Positions 9,308 to 18,049 of a stretch of DNA of 54,687 nt are shown piece by piece. The translations under genes and the position numbers were made by a program. Where the stretch lies: assembly GCA_016927315.1 (NCBI GenBank), contig JAFGMV010000026.1, forward strand, positions 1-54,687, in the 5' to 3' direction. Each line of letters opens with the position of its first letter. Positions within the stretch are counted from its first letter, which is position 1. Under the pieces are notes generated by a model that saw nothing but the letters and a program-made list of their open reading frames with translations, was not told where the DNA came from and searched no databases. This DNA is from Anaerolineales bacterium. Its GTDB lineage: Bacteria > Chloroflexota > Anaerolineae > Anaerolineales > Villigracilaceae.

Positions 9308-10996
9308 TTAATCGGAAACGTTGGCAGGCTTGATATCTCGGATGTTTAACTGTAAGCTGGCATGTCCATTATATTCGTTAACTTCAAAGGTATACATTAC
9401 ATCCACATGAACGGGGGTTTCATCTGCCAGATATCCAAAGCGGAAGGCGATTGCATCAAAAGTGACCTGTCCGTCGGTGAGAGTCAGTTTCAGGTGTTTG
9501 CTGTCCGTGCCTACTGTGCGGGCGTTTTGTATCTTAAGTCCTCGTGAGGCAAATACAGCCTCAGGGTTCCCATAACCGGTTGGTTCAAGATAGGATAGTG
9601 TTTTCAACAGGCTGTAATCCAGATCTTTCAACAGTACCTCGACATCCGCTGAAACGGTCGGTCGCAGGTCTTTCCCTTCCAGTTCTTCAACCGCAAAGGC
9701 TTTCATCCGGGTTACCAGTTCTTCCAGGTTCTCATTACTGACGGTAAACCCAGCTGCGGCTGCATGGCCGCCATGTTGGATAAGCAGGTCGGCGCATCGG
9801 TCAAGGGCATCCGTAATGTGGAATTCGGGTATTGACCGGCAGGAGCAGCGTGTGGTCTTTTCTCCTATTTGCCCAACGATAGAAGGACGGTAATGGTTCT
9901 CGGTCAAACGGGAAGCGGCCAGTCCAACTACCCCGGTGTTGAAATCCGAATCGATTGCGACCAGGAGGTGAGGTTTCTCATGGTCACTGATAGCTAGCTT
10001 TTCGGCTTGTTCCTGGATCTGGCGTGTCAGGCTTTGCCGCTGCCGGTTTTGCAGTTCAAGTTGTTGGGCGAGCTGGCCTGCCTGCATAAAATCTTCTGTG
10101 GTCAGCAGATCATAAGCTGCCAGCGCTGAGTCCAATCGGCCGGCGGCATTCAGGCGTGGTCCCAGGATAAATCCAATGCCGGTGGCATTAATATTCTTCA
10201 GGTTCAGGTTGGATACTCCTGCCAGGGAATGCAGCCCCTGCCGCCGGGTTTGTTTCATCAGCCGCAGCCCCTGGCGTACCAGGTACCGGTTTTCACCAGT
10301 CAGCGGAGCCAGGTCTGCAACAGTACCCAGCGCCACCAGGTCGAGGAATTCCGTTATTTTCTCGGGAGTCTCTGTGAACAGAGCCTGTGTGATTTTATAG
10401 GCAATCCCGACCCCGGCTAGGTCTTTATAGGGATATTTGTCTCCCGCCTGCTTGGGATTGATGATGGCAAATGCTTCCGGTAACTTTTCAGATGGGTGGT
10501 GATGGTCGCTGATAATCAGGTCCAGGCCTGCCTTCTTTGCATGGGCGGCTTCTTCCGGGGAGCGGATACCACAGTCAACGGTGATGACGAGCCGTACCCC
10601 CTCGTTGGCAAGGCTGTCCAGTGCTTCGGTGTTAAGACCGTAGCCTTCATCGAACCGGTTGGGAATATAGCCGCGCACCTGGGCGCCTGCGGATTTCAGC
10701 GCCTGTACAAGCAGTGTCGTGGCAGTGACACCATCTACGTCATAGTCCCCAAAGATTACGATTGATTCCTGCTGGCTGATCGCTTCCCTGATGCGGGTTA
10801 TGCTGGCCTCCATGCCGGATAATCGATAGGGGTCAGTATCCGTACCGGGCTGCGCTCGTAGGAAGTCGCGCGCTTCTGTATCTGTTGCATAGCCACGGTT
10901 GTATAGAATTTGTCTCAGGATCGGGGGAAAGGCTTTGAGGTTATGATCGGCTTCTGAGGTCAAAGGGGGGGCAATCAGCCAGCGTTTGGTTTGCAT
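9308..10996 (-). CDS. recJ: Single-stranded-DNA-specific exonuclease RecJ
   Basis: RecJ degrades single-stranded DNA 5' to 3' in recombination and mismatch repair. The 562-residue protein has the DHH phosphoesterase motifs FGDYDVDGVTA, VDCGI and SDHHHP, the DHHA1 motif GGHAAAAGF, and a C-terminal OB-like domain ending with NIRDIKPA. The ATG at 10996 begins MQTKRWLIAP, typical for RecJ; longer upstream in-frame sequence looks non-coding. A TTGTCC-17-TATACT promoter ends 10 bases before the ATG and there is no Shine-Dalgarno, so the message may be nearly leaderless. Confidence 0.95.
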   Translation of the reverse strand: MQTKRWLIAPPLTSEADHNLKAFPPILRQILYNRGYATDTEARDFLRAQPGTDTDPYRLSGMEASITRIREAISQQESIVIFGDYDVDGVTATTLLVQALKSAGAQVRGYIPNRFDEGYGLNTEALDSLANEGVRLVITVDCGIRSPEEAAHAKKAGLDLIISDHHHPSEKLPEAFAIINPKQAGDKYPYKDLAGVGIAYKITQALFTETPEKITEFLDLVALGTVADLAPLTGENRYLVRQGLRLMKQTRRQGLHSLAGVSNLNLKNINATGIGFILGPRLNAAGRLDSALAAYDLLTTEDFMQAGQLAQQLELQNRQRQSLTRQIQEQAEKLAISDHEKPHLLVAIDSDFNTGVVGLAASRLTENHYRPSIVGQIGEKTTRCSCRSIPEFHITDALDRCADLLIQHGGHAAAAGFTVSNENLEELVTRMKAFAVEELEGKDLRPTVSADVEVLLKDLDYSLLKTLSYLEPTGYGNPEAVFASRGLKIQNARTVGTDSKHLKLTLTDGQVTFDAIAFRFGYLADETPVHVDVMYTFEVNEYNGHASLQLNIRDIKPANVSD

Positions 10997-11006
10997 AATT
11001 GATAAG

Positions 11007-11035
11007 AGTATAAACGTTGTCGGTAGCGGGGACAA
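11007..11035 (-). promoter_or_regulatory. Sigma-70-type promoter of recJ
   Basis: On the minus strand a -35 TTGTCC (11030-11035) and -10 TATACT (11007-11012) are separated by exactly 17 bp. The expected start of transcription lies about 4 bases before the recJ ATG at 10996. Confidence 0.6.
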
Positions 11036-11079
11036 GGGCTGTGATATCATTAAAGAAAACGGGTTATGCGGGAGGTTAC

Positions 11080-11598
11080 ATGTATACTTTAGCTCCTGAT
11101 GAAAAGAAGACCATGGTCTTTGTCTACGCAAGTGATTTGCTGCTGCGTGGGGAAGCAGTAACAAAAGAATCGATTCTGGTCAGCCGTTGGTTGCGAACCG
11201 ATAGTGCTCCAAATTTCATGCAGATTCTGAATGCACAATTGATCATGGTTAGCGGCGGGACTGTAAAAACCTTTAATTATCCGGAAGTGCTATTCCCAAC
11301 GGAACAGTGTCTTGCCTTCCACATTGCCCCACCGACGAGAGACCCCCTGGACTATGAAGAAGACGAACCGAACCGGATGATGGCTTTAACCCACATGCTG
11401 GTCGGTTCGTTTCTCTTTGATGGCAAATTACGTGTTTCAACACAAACCGATATCGGAACAAGTCTTGATGTCAGTCGTTCCCCCTGGCTGTCTTTTTATG
11501 AAGTCAATATCAGCAATCCGTTCCTGCCTCAATTGAAGATGCAGGTGCCGATGCTGCTGATCAGGCCGGAGCGAGTTTGTTTCGCCATGAACCAGTAA
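11080..11598 (+). CDS. Conserved-looking protein of unknown function
   Basis: The 172-residue protein has no signal peptide, membrane segment or motif that I recognise. It looks like a beta-rich soluble fold (MYTLAPDEKKTMVFVYASD at the start, then alternating hydrophobic strands) with an acidic stretch DYEEDEPN in the middle. The ATG at 11080 is chosen because GGGAGG lies a few bases upstream; an upstream in-frame start at 11017 has no ribosome site. The gene is divergent from recJ and is followed by a strong terminator, so it is probably a single-gene unit. Confidence 0.65.
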   Translation: MYTLAPDEKKTMVFVYASDLLLRGEAVTKESILVSRWLRTDSAPNFMQILNAQLIMVSGGTVKTFNYPEVLFPTEQCLAFHIAPPTRDPLDYEEDEPNRMMALTHMLVGSFLFDGKLRVSTQTDIGTSLDVSRSPWLSFYEVNISNPFLPQLKMQVPMLLIRPERVCFAMNQ

Positions 11599-11611
11599 TT
11601 TGTTGATGGGT

Positions 11612-11647
11612 ACAGCCCGGGTTGTAAAAACACCCGGGCTGTTTTTA
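11612..11647 (+). terminator. Rho-independent terminator
   Basis: ACAGCCCGGGT (11612-11622) and its complement ACCCGGGCTGT (11632-11642) form a perfect 11-bp stem with a 9-base loop, followed by a TTTTT run. It ends the gene at 11080-11598. Confidence 0.9.
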
Positions 11648-11675
11648 TCCCAACAGGGGTCGCAGCTGCTGATGA

Positions 11676-13343
11676 CTACCGGCTGATGAGGATCGGGCAT
11701 TTGGCATTTCTGAGCATAAAGTTGACCAGGCTGCCAACGACGACTTCCTTGATCGCCGATCCACCATAGCCGCCCATTAGGACCAGGTTGGTTTCCAGGT
11801 CATTCATGATTTTCAGGAAGGTTTCTGGACCCCCTTTTTCAATCATGAAGGTGCCCTCAATTTCGTGCAATTCCAGGTAATCCCTGGCATACTCCTGAAC
11901 CTTCTGGTGATCTTTGTTTTCTGTTACGGTCAGGATTGTCAGGTTGGTTTTCCAGCGCTCTGCAATGTAGGTCGCAACGAATAGGGCTTCTTTCGATTTC
12001 TGGCTGCCGTCGAAAGCCACCAGGGCCCTGTCCATGGGACTCAGCTTTCCTGGAACAGTCAGAATTGGCCTGGCCGACCGCCAGATGATCTGGCGCAGCC
12101 CCGACCCCAGTCCTGCTAATCCGGGACTGGGGGCATGCAGCATATTCAGCACGATCAGGTCGGTCAGCTTGGAGTACTCATAGATTTGATCGACAATCTC
12201 TCCCTTGACATTGGCCAGGTTGCCTTGAATACCGGTATCCTTCAGGAAGCGGTTGAAGTATTTCAAGGTTTGCCTGGTTTCCGGACTGTCGATTTCTTCT
12301 TTGGGCGAGATAACGTGCAGCCCGTGCAGAACGGCATTCTCCTTTTGCGCGACCAGAGTGGCTTGTTCCAGGGCCGGCCAACTTTCGGACATGTAGTTGA
12401 TGGAAACCAGGATAGCCTTGAACAGGTTTTCCGTATACCGGTCGTACATCTTTGCCTGGCGCCAGCTGCCGGTTGCGCTGTTTTCTGAATCCGCCCCGGA
12501 ACTTTCCTGGCTCGCCAGGGCAGTCGCCGCAGCCTCCGGGCGTATCTGCCACCCAAGGTCACGTTCCAGCATGGCGCGGTGTTCAGAGACCCACAGGTAC
12601 AGGTCGGTTTCGGTGCGCCCCGGGAACCAGCGCAGCAGGTCACGGTCTCGAATAGGTTCAACGATGGGCAGGTAGACAGTGTCGTACCAGTGCCCGATGG
12701 CTTCCTGGTAGGAGATTTCGCGCTGAAAGTCGATGCCCATGAAATAGCGGTGGACCTCGATGTGCTCCTTCAGGACAGCATACTGCCCGGGAACCGATAC
12801 GCTTAATTCGATGTTGGGCCGCATGTCCTTGATCCCGGTTTCTTCCAGGAATTCGACATACTCTGCCTTGATGATCAGGTCGTCCGGTTGTATATCCGGG
12901 CTCAGCGGGACTTCCGTGCGGACTTCGATGACATATGCCTGGATGGTCTTGATACCTTCTTGGTGTGCAATCGAAACGCGGTGGTTGCCATCCAGGACGA
13001 AGTAGACTTCACCGACTTTGTATACTTCAATGGGGGGCAAGCCGGCCCCGCCCGGTCTTTCCATTTCGGTCTTTACTTTCGCCCAGCGTTCCTGGTCGGT
13101 CTCCTTAAGCGGCAGGAAGCTGCGGTTGAAATCGGTATAGCGGCCGACGCTGCCGACAATAGCCTCCAGGGGAATATCTTTCAACCCGCGTTCTGAGCGG
13201 CCTGTCAGTTTCAGCTTTTTGGCGACATCATCATAAGAGAGCAGCTCGTTGGATTTTCCGCTGATGCGCGCCAGCACTTCCTGCAAAGAGGCTTTCATAC
13301 GGGCGTTGTTGAAATCTTTCAGTGCGTCAAGATAATTGGACAT
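11676..13343 (-). CDS. ParB-like domain fused to two universal stress protein domains
   Basis: The 555-residue cytoplasmic protein has three parts. The N-terminal part (about 1-200) holds a ParB/sulfiredoxin-like motif VLDGNHRVSIAHQEG. The middle part (about 200-270, with LYLWVSEHR) is unrecognised. The C-terminal 270 residues are two UspA-like domains; the second has the ATP-binding pattern VLMGGYGGSAIKEVVVGS followed by CPILISR. The first lacks the full GxxG-S/T pattern and may not bind nucleotide. Fusion of a ParB-type fold to tandem Usp domains suggests a nucleotide-responsive regulator, but no target is visible. It stands alone between a terminator and a long intergenic region. Confidence 0.75.
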   Translation of the reverse strand: MSNYLDALKDFNNARMKASLQEVLARISGKSNELLSYDDVAKKLKLTGRSERGLKDIPLEAIVGSVGRYTDFNRSFLPLKETDQERWAKVKTEMERPGGAGLPPIEVYKVGEVYFVLDGNHRVSIAHQEGIKTIQAYVIEVRTEVPLSPDIQPDDLIIKAEYVEFLEETGIKDMRPNIELSVSVPGQYAVLKEHIEVHRYFMGIDFQREISYQEAIGHWYDTVYLPIVEPIRDRDLLRWFPGRTETDLYLWVSEHRAMLERDLGWQIRPEAAATALASQESSGADSENSATGSWRQAKMYDRYTENLFKAILVSINYMSESWPALEQATLVAQKENAVLHGLHVISPKEEIDSPETRQTLKYFNRFLKDTGIQGNLANVKGEIVDQIYEYSKLTDLIVLNMLHAPSPGLAGLGSGLRQIIWRSARPILTVPGKLSPMDRALVAFDGSQKSKEALFVATYIAERWKTNLTILTVTENKDHQKVQEYARDYLELHEIEGTFMIEKGGPETFLKIMNDLETNLVLMGGYGGSAIKEVVVGSLVNFMLRNAKCPILISR

Positions 13344-13843
13344 GATCGTTAGTGATTTCTCTTTTTATTTCAGATCACTTTTCCGCAATATACCGGATGC
13401 GGTAACATGATCTATTGAGTTGCTATTCTCAGTCACTTTACGAAGGCAATAACCAGCCAATTCTTCGCAGGTGATAAGCGCTTGCTTGCACCCCCCTGGC
13501 GCTGTCCGCCAGGACAAGTGTTTGGTGCGGCGCCGCGCGAGCGGAGGCGCGGCATTGGGTAAAGCATCATATTTCCTGACTATTCGTCGTAAGCGAAAGG
13601 CGATTCTTGATAATCTGCCCTTCGCCCGTTCAGGGACGATACGAATGCGTCTATCACATGTTCGTCACTCAATTCAGGGATGGTTATCACTTGTTAAAGT
13701 AAACTGTCCGGCTGCCAGAGGTTATAACATAATTTAGTTGGGGAGGGTAGCTTTACAGGTTAACAGACTCTAAAAGGGCAGGGCCTGTTTTGTTTCTTTT
13801 TGATCCGTGAGGGAGTGTTGTTAGCCGGCTGCCCCTGAAGGGG
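13344..13843. other. 500-bp intergenic region with two perfect hairpins
   Basis: No convincing gene lies here; the one open frame (13471-13737) has no ribosome site and an unprotein-like composition. Two perfect hairpins occur close together. The first is CCTGGCG-5-CGCCAGG at 13495-13513, extendable by outer CTTG/CAAG pairing. The second is GCCGCGC-8-GCGCGGC at 13532-13553. They could belong to an untranslated RNA or to the leader of the ParB-Usp gene, though they lie about 150 bp upstream of it. Confidence 0.5.
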
Positions 13844-15274
13844 TCAGGCGCTTTCCGTATCGGCTTCTTCTGCCTTCTCCCAGATACCGGTCCTCAGGTA
13901 TTCATCCATGGCCGCGGCTGCGATCTTTGCCTGGCCCATCGCCAGGATCACAGTCGCCCCGCCGGTGATAATATCCCCGCCGGCAAAGACTCCCTTTTTG
14001 GAGGTCTTCATGGTTTCCTTGTCCACCAGGAGGATGCCGCCCTTGCCAGTGTCGATCTGGGTTGTTTTTGCGATGATCGGGCTGGGACTCTGCCCGATGG
14101 CCACAATGATTACATCGGCTTCGATCTGGAAGTTGGACCCTTCAACCGGGACAGGCCTGCGGCGTCCGGATGCATCCGGTTCTCCTAGTTCATTTTTGAT
14201 GCATTCCAGCGATTGGACCCGGCCTTTCTGCCCATGGTAGGCTACCGGGGAGGTCAGGAAGTGGAACTGGACCCCCTCCTGCCCGGCATGTTCAACTTCT
14301 TCTGCCCGGGCCGGCATCTCAGCCTTGGAACGCCGGTATACGATGATAGAATCCCTGGCCCCCAGCCGGAGAGCAGTGCGGGCTGCATCCATGGCTGTAT
14401 TGCCGCCCCCGATGGTGATGACCCTCTCTCCAATCGCGATGGGCGTGTCGTATTTGGGGAATAAATAGGCCTTCATCAGGTTGGAGCGGGTCAGGTATTC
14501 GTTGGCCGAATACACCCCGCCCAGGTTTTCACCGGGCAGCCCAAGGAACCAGGGTAGTCCGGCGCCGGTGCCGATAAAAATGGCATCATACTCTTCGAGC
14601 AGTTCATCGATGGTGGCGGCCATGCCGACCACGAAGTCCTTCTTGATCTCGACCCCCAGGCTGGTGACATAGTCTACCTCGCGGCGGACTACATCGGTGG
14701 GCAGACGGAAATCAGGGATTCCGTAGGAAAGCACCCCGCCGGCTTTGTGCAGGGCTTCGAAGACTGTCACCTGGTGCCCTTTTTTTGCCAGATCTGCAGC
14801 CGCTGTCAGCCCGGCCGGGCCGGCTCCGATCACGGCGGCTTTCTTGCCGCTTGGTTTGGCCGGGTTGACGGCGGCAGGCTTGCCGTGTTCGGCTTCCCAA
14901 TCGGCCACGAAGCGTTCGACGCGTCCGATGGCGACCGGTTCGTACTTTTTTGCCAGGACACAGACGCCCTCGCACTGGTTTTCCTGCGGGCAGACCCGCC
15001 CCGTGATGGCCGGCAGGCAGTTGGTTTTTTTGATCACATCAATCGCATCCTGGAACTCTTGGTTAGCGACATGTGCCAGGAAGCGCGGAATATCGATATT
15101 GACCGGACAGCCCTGGATACAGGTGGGACGGGCGCACTGCAGACAGCGGATGGCCTCGTTGACGGCCATTTCTTCGCTGTAACCGTGCGTAACTTCGTTG
15201 AAATTCCGGATCCGCTCTTTGGCAGGCTGTTCCGGCATCGGGGTGCGGGTTGGGTTTATTTTCTTTTGGGGCAT
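13844..15274 (-). CDS. nfnB: NfnB/GltA-type NADPH-binding flavoprotein, large subunit
   Basis: The 476-residue protein belongs to the glutamate-synthase small-subunit-like family (GltA, SudA, NfnB). The N-terminal part has Fe-S cysteines in CLQCARPTC and CPQENQCEGVC. A FAD-binding GAGPAGL follows near residue 150, then an NADPH-binding GGGNTAMD, and a C-terminal GGDIITGGATVILAMGQ. With the small subunit encoded 20 bp upstream it most likely forms NfnAB, which bifurcates electrons between NADPH, NADH and ferredoxin. A sulfide dehydrogenase or an NADPH-linked glutamate synthase activity cannot be excluded from sequence alone. Confidence 0.85.
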   Translation of the reverse strand: MPQKKINPTRTPMPEQPAKERIRNFNEVTHGYSEEMAVNEAIRCLQCARPTCIQGCPVNIDIPRFLAHVANQEFQDAIDVIKKTNCLPAITGRVCPQENQCEGVCVLAKKYEPVAIGRVERFVADWEAEHGKPAAVNPAKPSGKKAAVIGAGPAGLTAAADLAKKGHQVTVFEALHKAGGVLSYGIPDFRLPTDVVRREVDYVTSLGVEIKKDFVVGMAATIDELLEEYDAIFIGTGAGLPWFLGLPGENLGGVYSANEYLTRSNLMKAYLFPKYDTPIAIGERVITIGGGNTAMDAARTALRLGARDSIIVYRRSKAEMPARAEEVEHAGQEGVQFHFLTSPVAYHGQKGRVQSLECIKNELGEPDASGRRRPVPVEGSNFQIEADVIIVAIGQSPSPIIAKTTQIDTGKGGILLVDKETMKTSKKGVFAGGDIITGGATVILAMGQAKIAAAAMDEYLRTGIWEKAEEADTESA

Positions 15275-15294
15275 GGTTTGTTTTCCGGGTGGTT

Positions 15295-16155
15295 TTATTC
15301 GGCTGCTTCGGCGGCTTTGTCCAGTTTACACTGGTGATCGAGCCACTGTTTGGTTGCCAGCTGTTCTTCGGAGCGGTAGAAGGACATGCGCTCCAGCAGG
15401 ATGTCCCAGTCGACGATGTGGCCATCGAATTCGGGACCATCCACACAGACGAACCTGGCCCCACCCTCCATCGCCACACGGCATCCGCCGCACATACCGG
15501 TGCCGTCAACCATGACCGTGTTCAGGCTGACAATGGTCGGCACATTGAAGGGTTTGGTGGTCAGGCAGGTGAATTTCATCATGATTGCAGGACCGATTGC
15601 CCATACCTTGGCAGCATCCCGGTTGGCTTCAAGCACTTCTTTCAGCGGTTCGGTAACCAGGGCCTTGCGTCCCGCCGAACCGTCATCGGTGCACACAATC
15701 AACTCATCCGAGTATTCTTGCATGCGCCCTTCCCAGAAGAGCAATTCCTTGCTGCGGGCGCCAATGATCGAGATGACCTGGTTGCCGGCCTGTTTCAGTG
15801 CCCGGGTGATCGGAAAGATCGGCGCAATTCCCACTCCACCGCCAACCATGACAACCTTGCCGTAATTCTCTATCTCTGTGGCATGCCCCAGGGGACCGGC
15901 GATGTTCTCATAGCTGTCGCCGACTTCGAAAGTACCCATTTGCATGGTAGATTTCCCTACCTCTTGGAAGATCAGGGTAATGGTTCCAGCCTCGCTGTCA
16001 TAATCCGCGATGGTAAGCGGGATGCGTTCGCCGTACTCATCATTGCGTACAATCACGAATTGCCCGGCCCTGGCTTTGCGAGCCACCACCGGGGCCTCAA
16101 CAATGAACAGCTTGACCGATTCACTGAGTATTTCCTTGTGTATGATTCGATACAT
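15295..16155 (-). CDS. nfnA: NfnA/SudB-type FAD/[2Fe-2S] reductase, small subunit
   Basis: The 286-residue protein is of the dihydroorotate dehydrogenase electron-transfer/ferredoxin reductase family. It has a FAD-binding beta-barrel (RIPLTIADYD), an NAD-binding GGGVGIAPIFPI near residue 105, and a C-terminal [2Fe-2S] site (MCGGCRV ... FVCVDGPEFDG). The ATG at 16155 is supported by AGGAAG 8 bases upstream. Small then large subunit is the usual nfnA-nfnB order. In anaerobes this complex couples NADPH and reduced ferredoxin pools, which fits the hydrogenase and fhs genes nearby. Confidence 0.85.
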   Translation of the reverse strand: MYRIIHKEILSESVKLFIVEAPVVARKARAGQFVIVRNDEYGERIPLTIADYDSEAGTITLIFQEVGKSTMQMGTFEVGDSYENIAGPLGHATEIENYGKVVMVGGGVGIAPIFPITRALKQAGNQVISIIGARSKELLFWEGRMQEYSDELIVCTDDGSAGRKALVTEPLKEVLEANRDAAKVWAIGPAIMMKFTCLTTKPFNVPTIVSLNTVMVDGTGMCGGCRVAMEGGARFVCVDGPEFDGHIVDWDILLERMSFYRSEEQLATKQWLDHQCKLDKAAEAAE

Positions 16156-16321
16156 AACTGGGCTTCCTGTCTGTCGTTCGGGAGTGTTTGGAAACGGCCA
16201 CAAGTATCTGCCAACTAGCGCTGGGAAGAGCGTTATAGCATATTGATATTATAGTACATGGTTTGAAACTGGATTACAGTTGTCAATTGTTACCCTAAAA
16301 AGCATGAAAAATGTCAACTCT

Positions 16322-17956
16322 TCAGTCCCGAGGGTCATAGGGGGGCGCAAATTCGGCTTGCCAATGCCCGTCTCCCAAGTCGTTGAGGGCTGACCCAAGG
16401 TTCATCAGGCAGATCCAGGTTTTCCCGGGTTTCAGCGGGATCGGGTTGTGGTTGGCATCCGTAAAATGGACCGGGCGCCGCATGCCGCTGCGTTTTTCCC
16501 ATTCCCGGTTGGCGGTCGACCAGCGGATAGGGTAGACCTGTCCGTCGCGGAACAAGTAGGCATAGCCCTGCAAACCCTGCTCGAACGGGACGTTGTACTG
16601 CAAGTAGCGGACCCGCTGGTATTCGGCCAACAGGAGGATAACATTTTCATACCCCAACTGGCGACCGGTCAGGCGGTCGCTGTCCGGGTGAAAGACCCCT
16701 TTCCCGTCGGCATCGTCGGTCTGGCGCAGGTAAGCCCCGGAGAGCGAGTCATACCCCCACAGCGCCTGTGTGTAGCTGTGGTAGTAGGTCCACAGGCTGG
16801 CGGCCGGTTGGCCTCCCCCTGGGGGTACTTCCGAGATCAGGTTGCCCGAATAGTTGACCGGCTGGTTGGGAACCCTGCTTTCCTGGGCCAGTTCCAGCAG
16901 CCGGGTGGTATCCAGCAGGGCTGTGTTTGGGCTGATTTCGGGATTTTCACCGAAGATGATCTCACAGCCCTCCAGTACCTGCCGGATGCCGTCCCCGGCG
17001 CTGGCGTAAACCAGGCAGCTGTTCGGGAACATGAAGTGGATCTCGTTGTAGGTCAGGCGCCCGGAACGGATCGGGCCAACATAGGTTCGTTCCGGGGCAA
17101 TATCAGCCGGGGAAGGGGTTTGTGGAGGCATTTCTGTCAGGATCAGGCCGGCGTCATGGTGTGTCTCAACCCCGTCAGGGGCAAAGACCTGTGTCTCCCC
17201 GCTGAGGAGATCCGCGTCGCTGTCTTCATCGTCATTGCCCAAGTTAGGGGTGGTAAAGGTGTAGGGTTCCGGGATCCGGAAGCGCACCCTGTAGTTGCCC
17301 GCACGGTCAAGGTTGAAACCGTAATATCCGTTCGAACTGGTCGAGGTCGTCTCGAGCACTTCGCCGCGGCCGGCTTCCAGCAGGTCCGCGCAGATACCGC
17401 CAACCCCGGCTTCCCAGGGGTCCTGCCTGCCGTCCCGGTTCTCGTCCAGCCAGACCCGGTTGCCGATCCAGGTTTCACCGGACTGGAAGGTTTCCTGATT
17501 GACCGGGCACGCTCCGGGCGGGTTCGGGATGCGCCGCGGAATTTCCCCGTAGTAGAGGCCCAGGAAGCGGGAGGCGCCTTCACCGATGAAGAGCTCGAAG
17601 ATCCAGGGGGTGAAAGATGTCCCGGCCTGGGGACGGGCGGTGGCCGGCATATTGCTGATCGAGACTATCACCGGCGGCAGGTCAAGCAGTTCCGGATGCT
17701 CGACCCGCAGTCCTGTCAGCGGGTTGACCCCGGAAGGGAACTGTTCCAACTCCGGGCCGTAGGCGACCAGGGTGTCCAGGCGCGGCTGCGGAGTGGGCGT
17801 GATAGTGGGTGTAAGGGTTTCTACGACGGTTGCCGTTGCTGTGCTGGCTGGTGTATCCGGGGCTGCTGTCGGGGCAGCTTCTTCTTCTGGAAGGCAGGCT
17901 GCCGTCAACAGGCTGATTACCAGAAACGGCAGGATCAGGCGCTGTTTTTTGTGCAT
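16322..17956 (-). CDS. DUF3048 (YerB-like) lipoprotein with an inserted SdrD-B-like domain
   Basis: The 544-residue lipoprotein has a signal peptide ending in the lipobox LTAAC (Cys21) and a Thr/Ala/Pro linker. The start of a DUF3048 domain follows (NPLTGLRVEHPELL ... RPQAGTSFTPWIFELF ... GASRFLGLYYG). An SdrD-B/Cna-B-like repeat then intervenes at about residues 165-265 (WLDENRDGRQDPWEAG, SNGYYGFNLD). DUF3048 resumes at VGPIRSGRLTYNEIH and continues to the end. The insertion sits where ordinary YerB-like proteins run straight on. The role of DUF3048 is unknown. The protein is expected outside the cell, bound to the membrane. Confidence 0.75.
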   Translation of the reverse strand: MHKKQRLILPFLVISLLTAACLPEEEAAPTAAPDTPASTATATVVETLTPTITPTPQPRLDTLVAYGPELEQFPSGVNPLTGLRVEHPELLDLPPVIVSISNMPATARPQAGTSFTPWIFELFIGEGASRFLGLYYGEIPRRIPNPPGACPVNQETFQSGETWIGNRVWLDENRDGRQDPWEAGVGGICADLLEAGRGEVLETTSTSSNGYYGFNLDRAGNYRVRFRIPEPYTFTTPNLGNDDEDSDADLLSGETQVFAPDGVETHHDAGLILTEMPPQTPSPADIAPERTYVGPIRSGRLTYNEIHFMFPNSCLVYASAGDGIRQVLEGCEIIFGENPEISPNTALLDTTRLLELAQESRVPNQPVNYSGNLISEVPPGGGQPAASLWTYYHSYTQALWGYDSLSGAYLRQTDDADGKGVFHPDSDRLTGRQLGYENVILLLAEYQRVRYLQYNVPFEQGLQGYAYLFRDGQVYPIRWSTANREWEKRSGMRRPVHFTDANHNPIPLKPGKTWICLMNLGSALNDLGDGHWQAEFAPPYDPRD

Positions 17957-18035
17957 GGATTAAGTATAAACGCACTACCGTTCACTGCTGGCAGGAATTG
18001 TGTGTACTTCGTGGTCCAATGCGGCGACTATCACG

Positions 18036-18041
18036 TATAAT
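18036..18041 (+). promoter_or_regulatory. -10 box of tgt, probably giving a leaderless message
   Basis: A perfect TATAAT ends 8 bases before the tgt ATG at 18050. The expected transcription start is at or within two bases of the ATG, and no Shine-Dalgarno is present. No good -35 box is seen. Confidence 0.55.
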
Positions 18042-18049
18042 ACAGAACG

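Noticed and set aside
10997..11164. N-terminal extension of recJ
   Set aside because: The extension does not look like protein and would run through the promoter and the start of the divergent gene.
13471..13737. Small gene in the long intergenic region
   Set aside because: No ribosome site, odd composition, and the frame runs through both hairpins.
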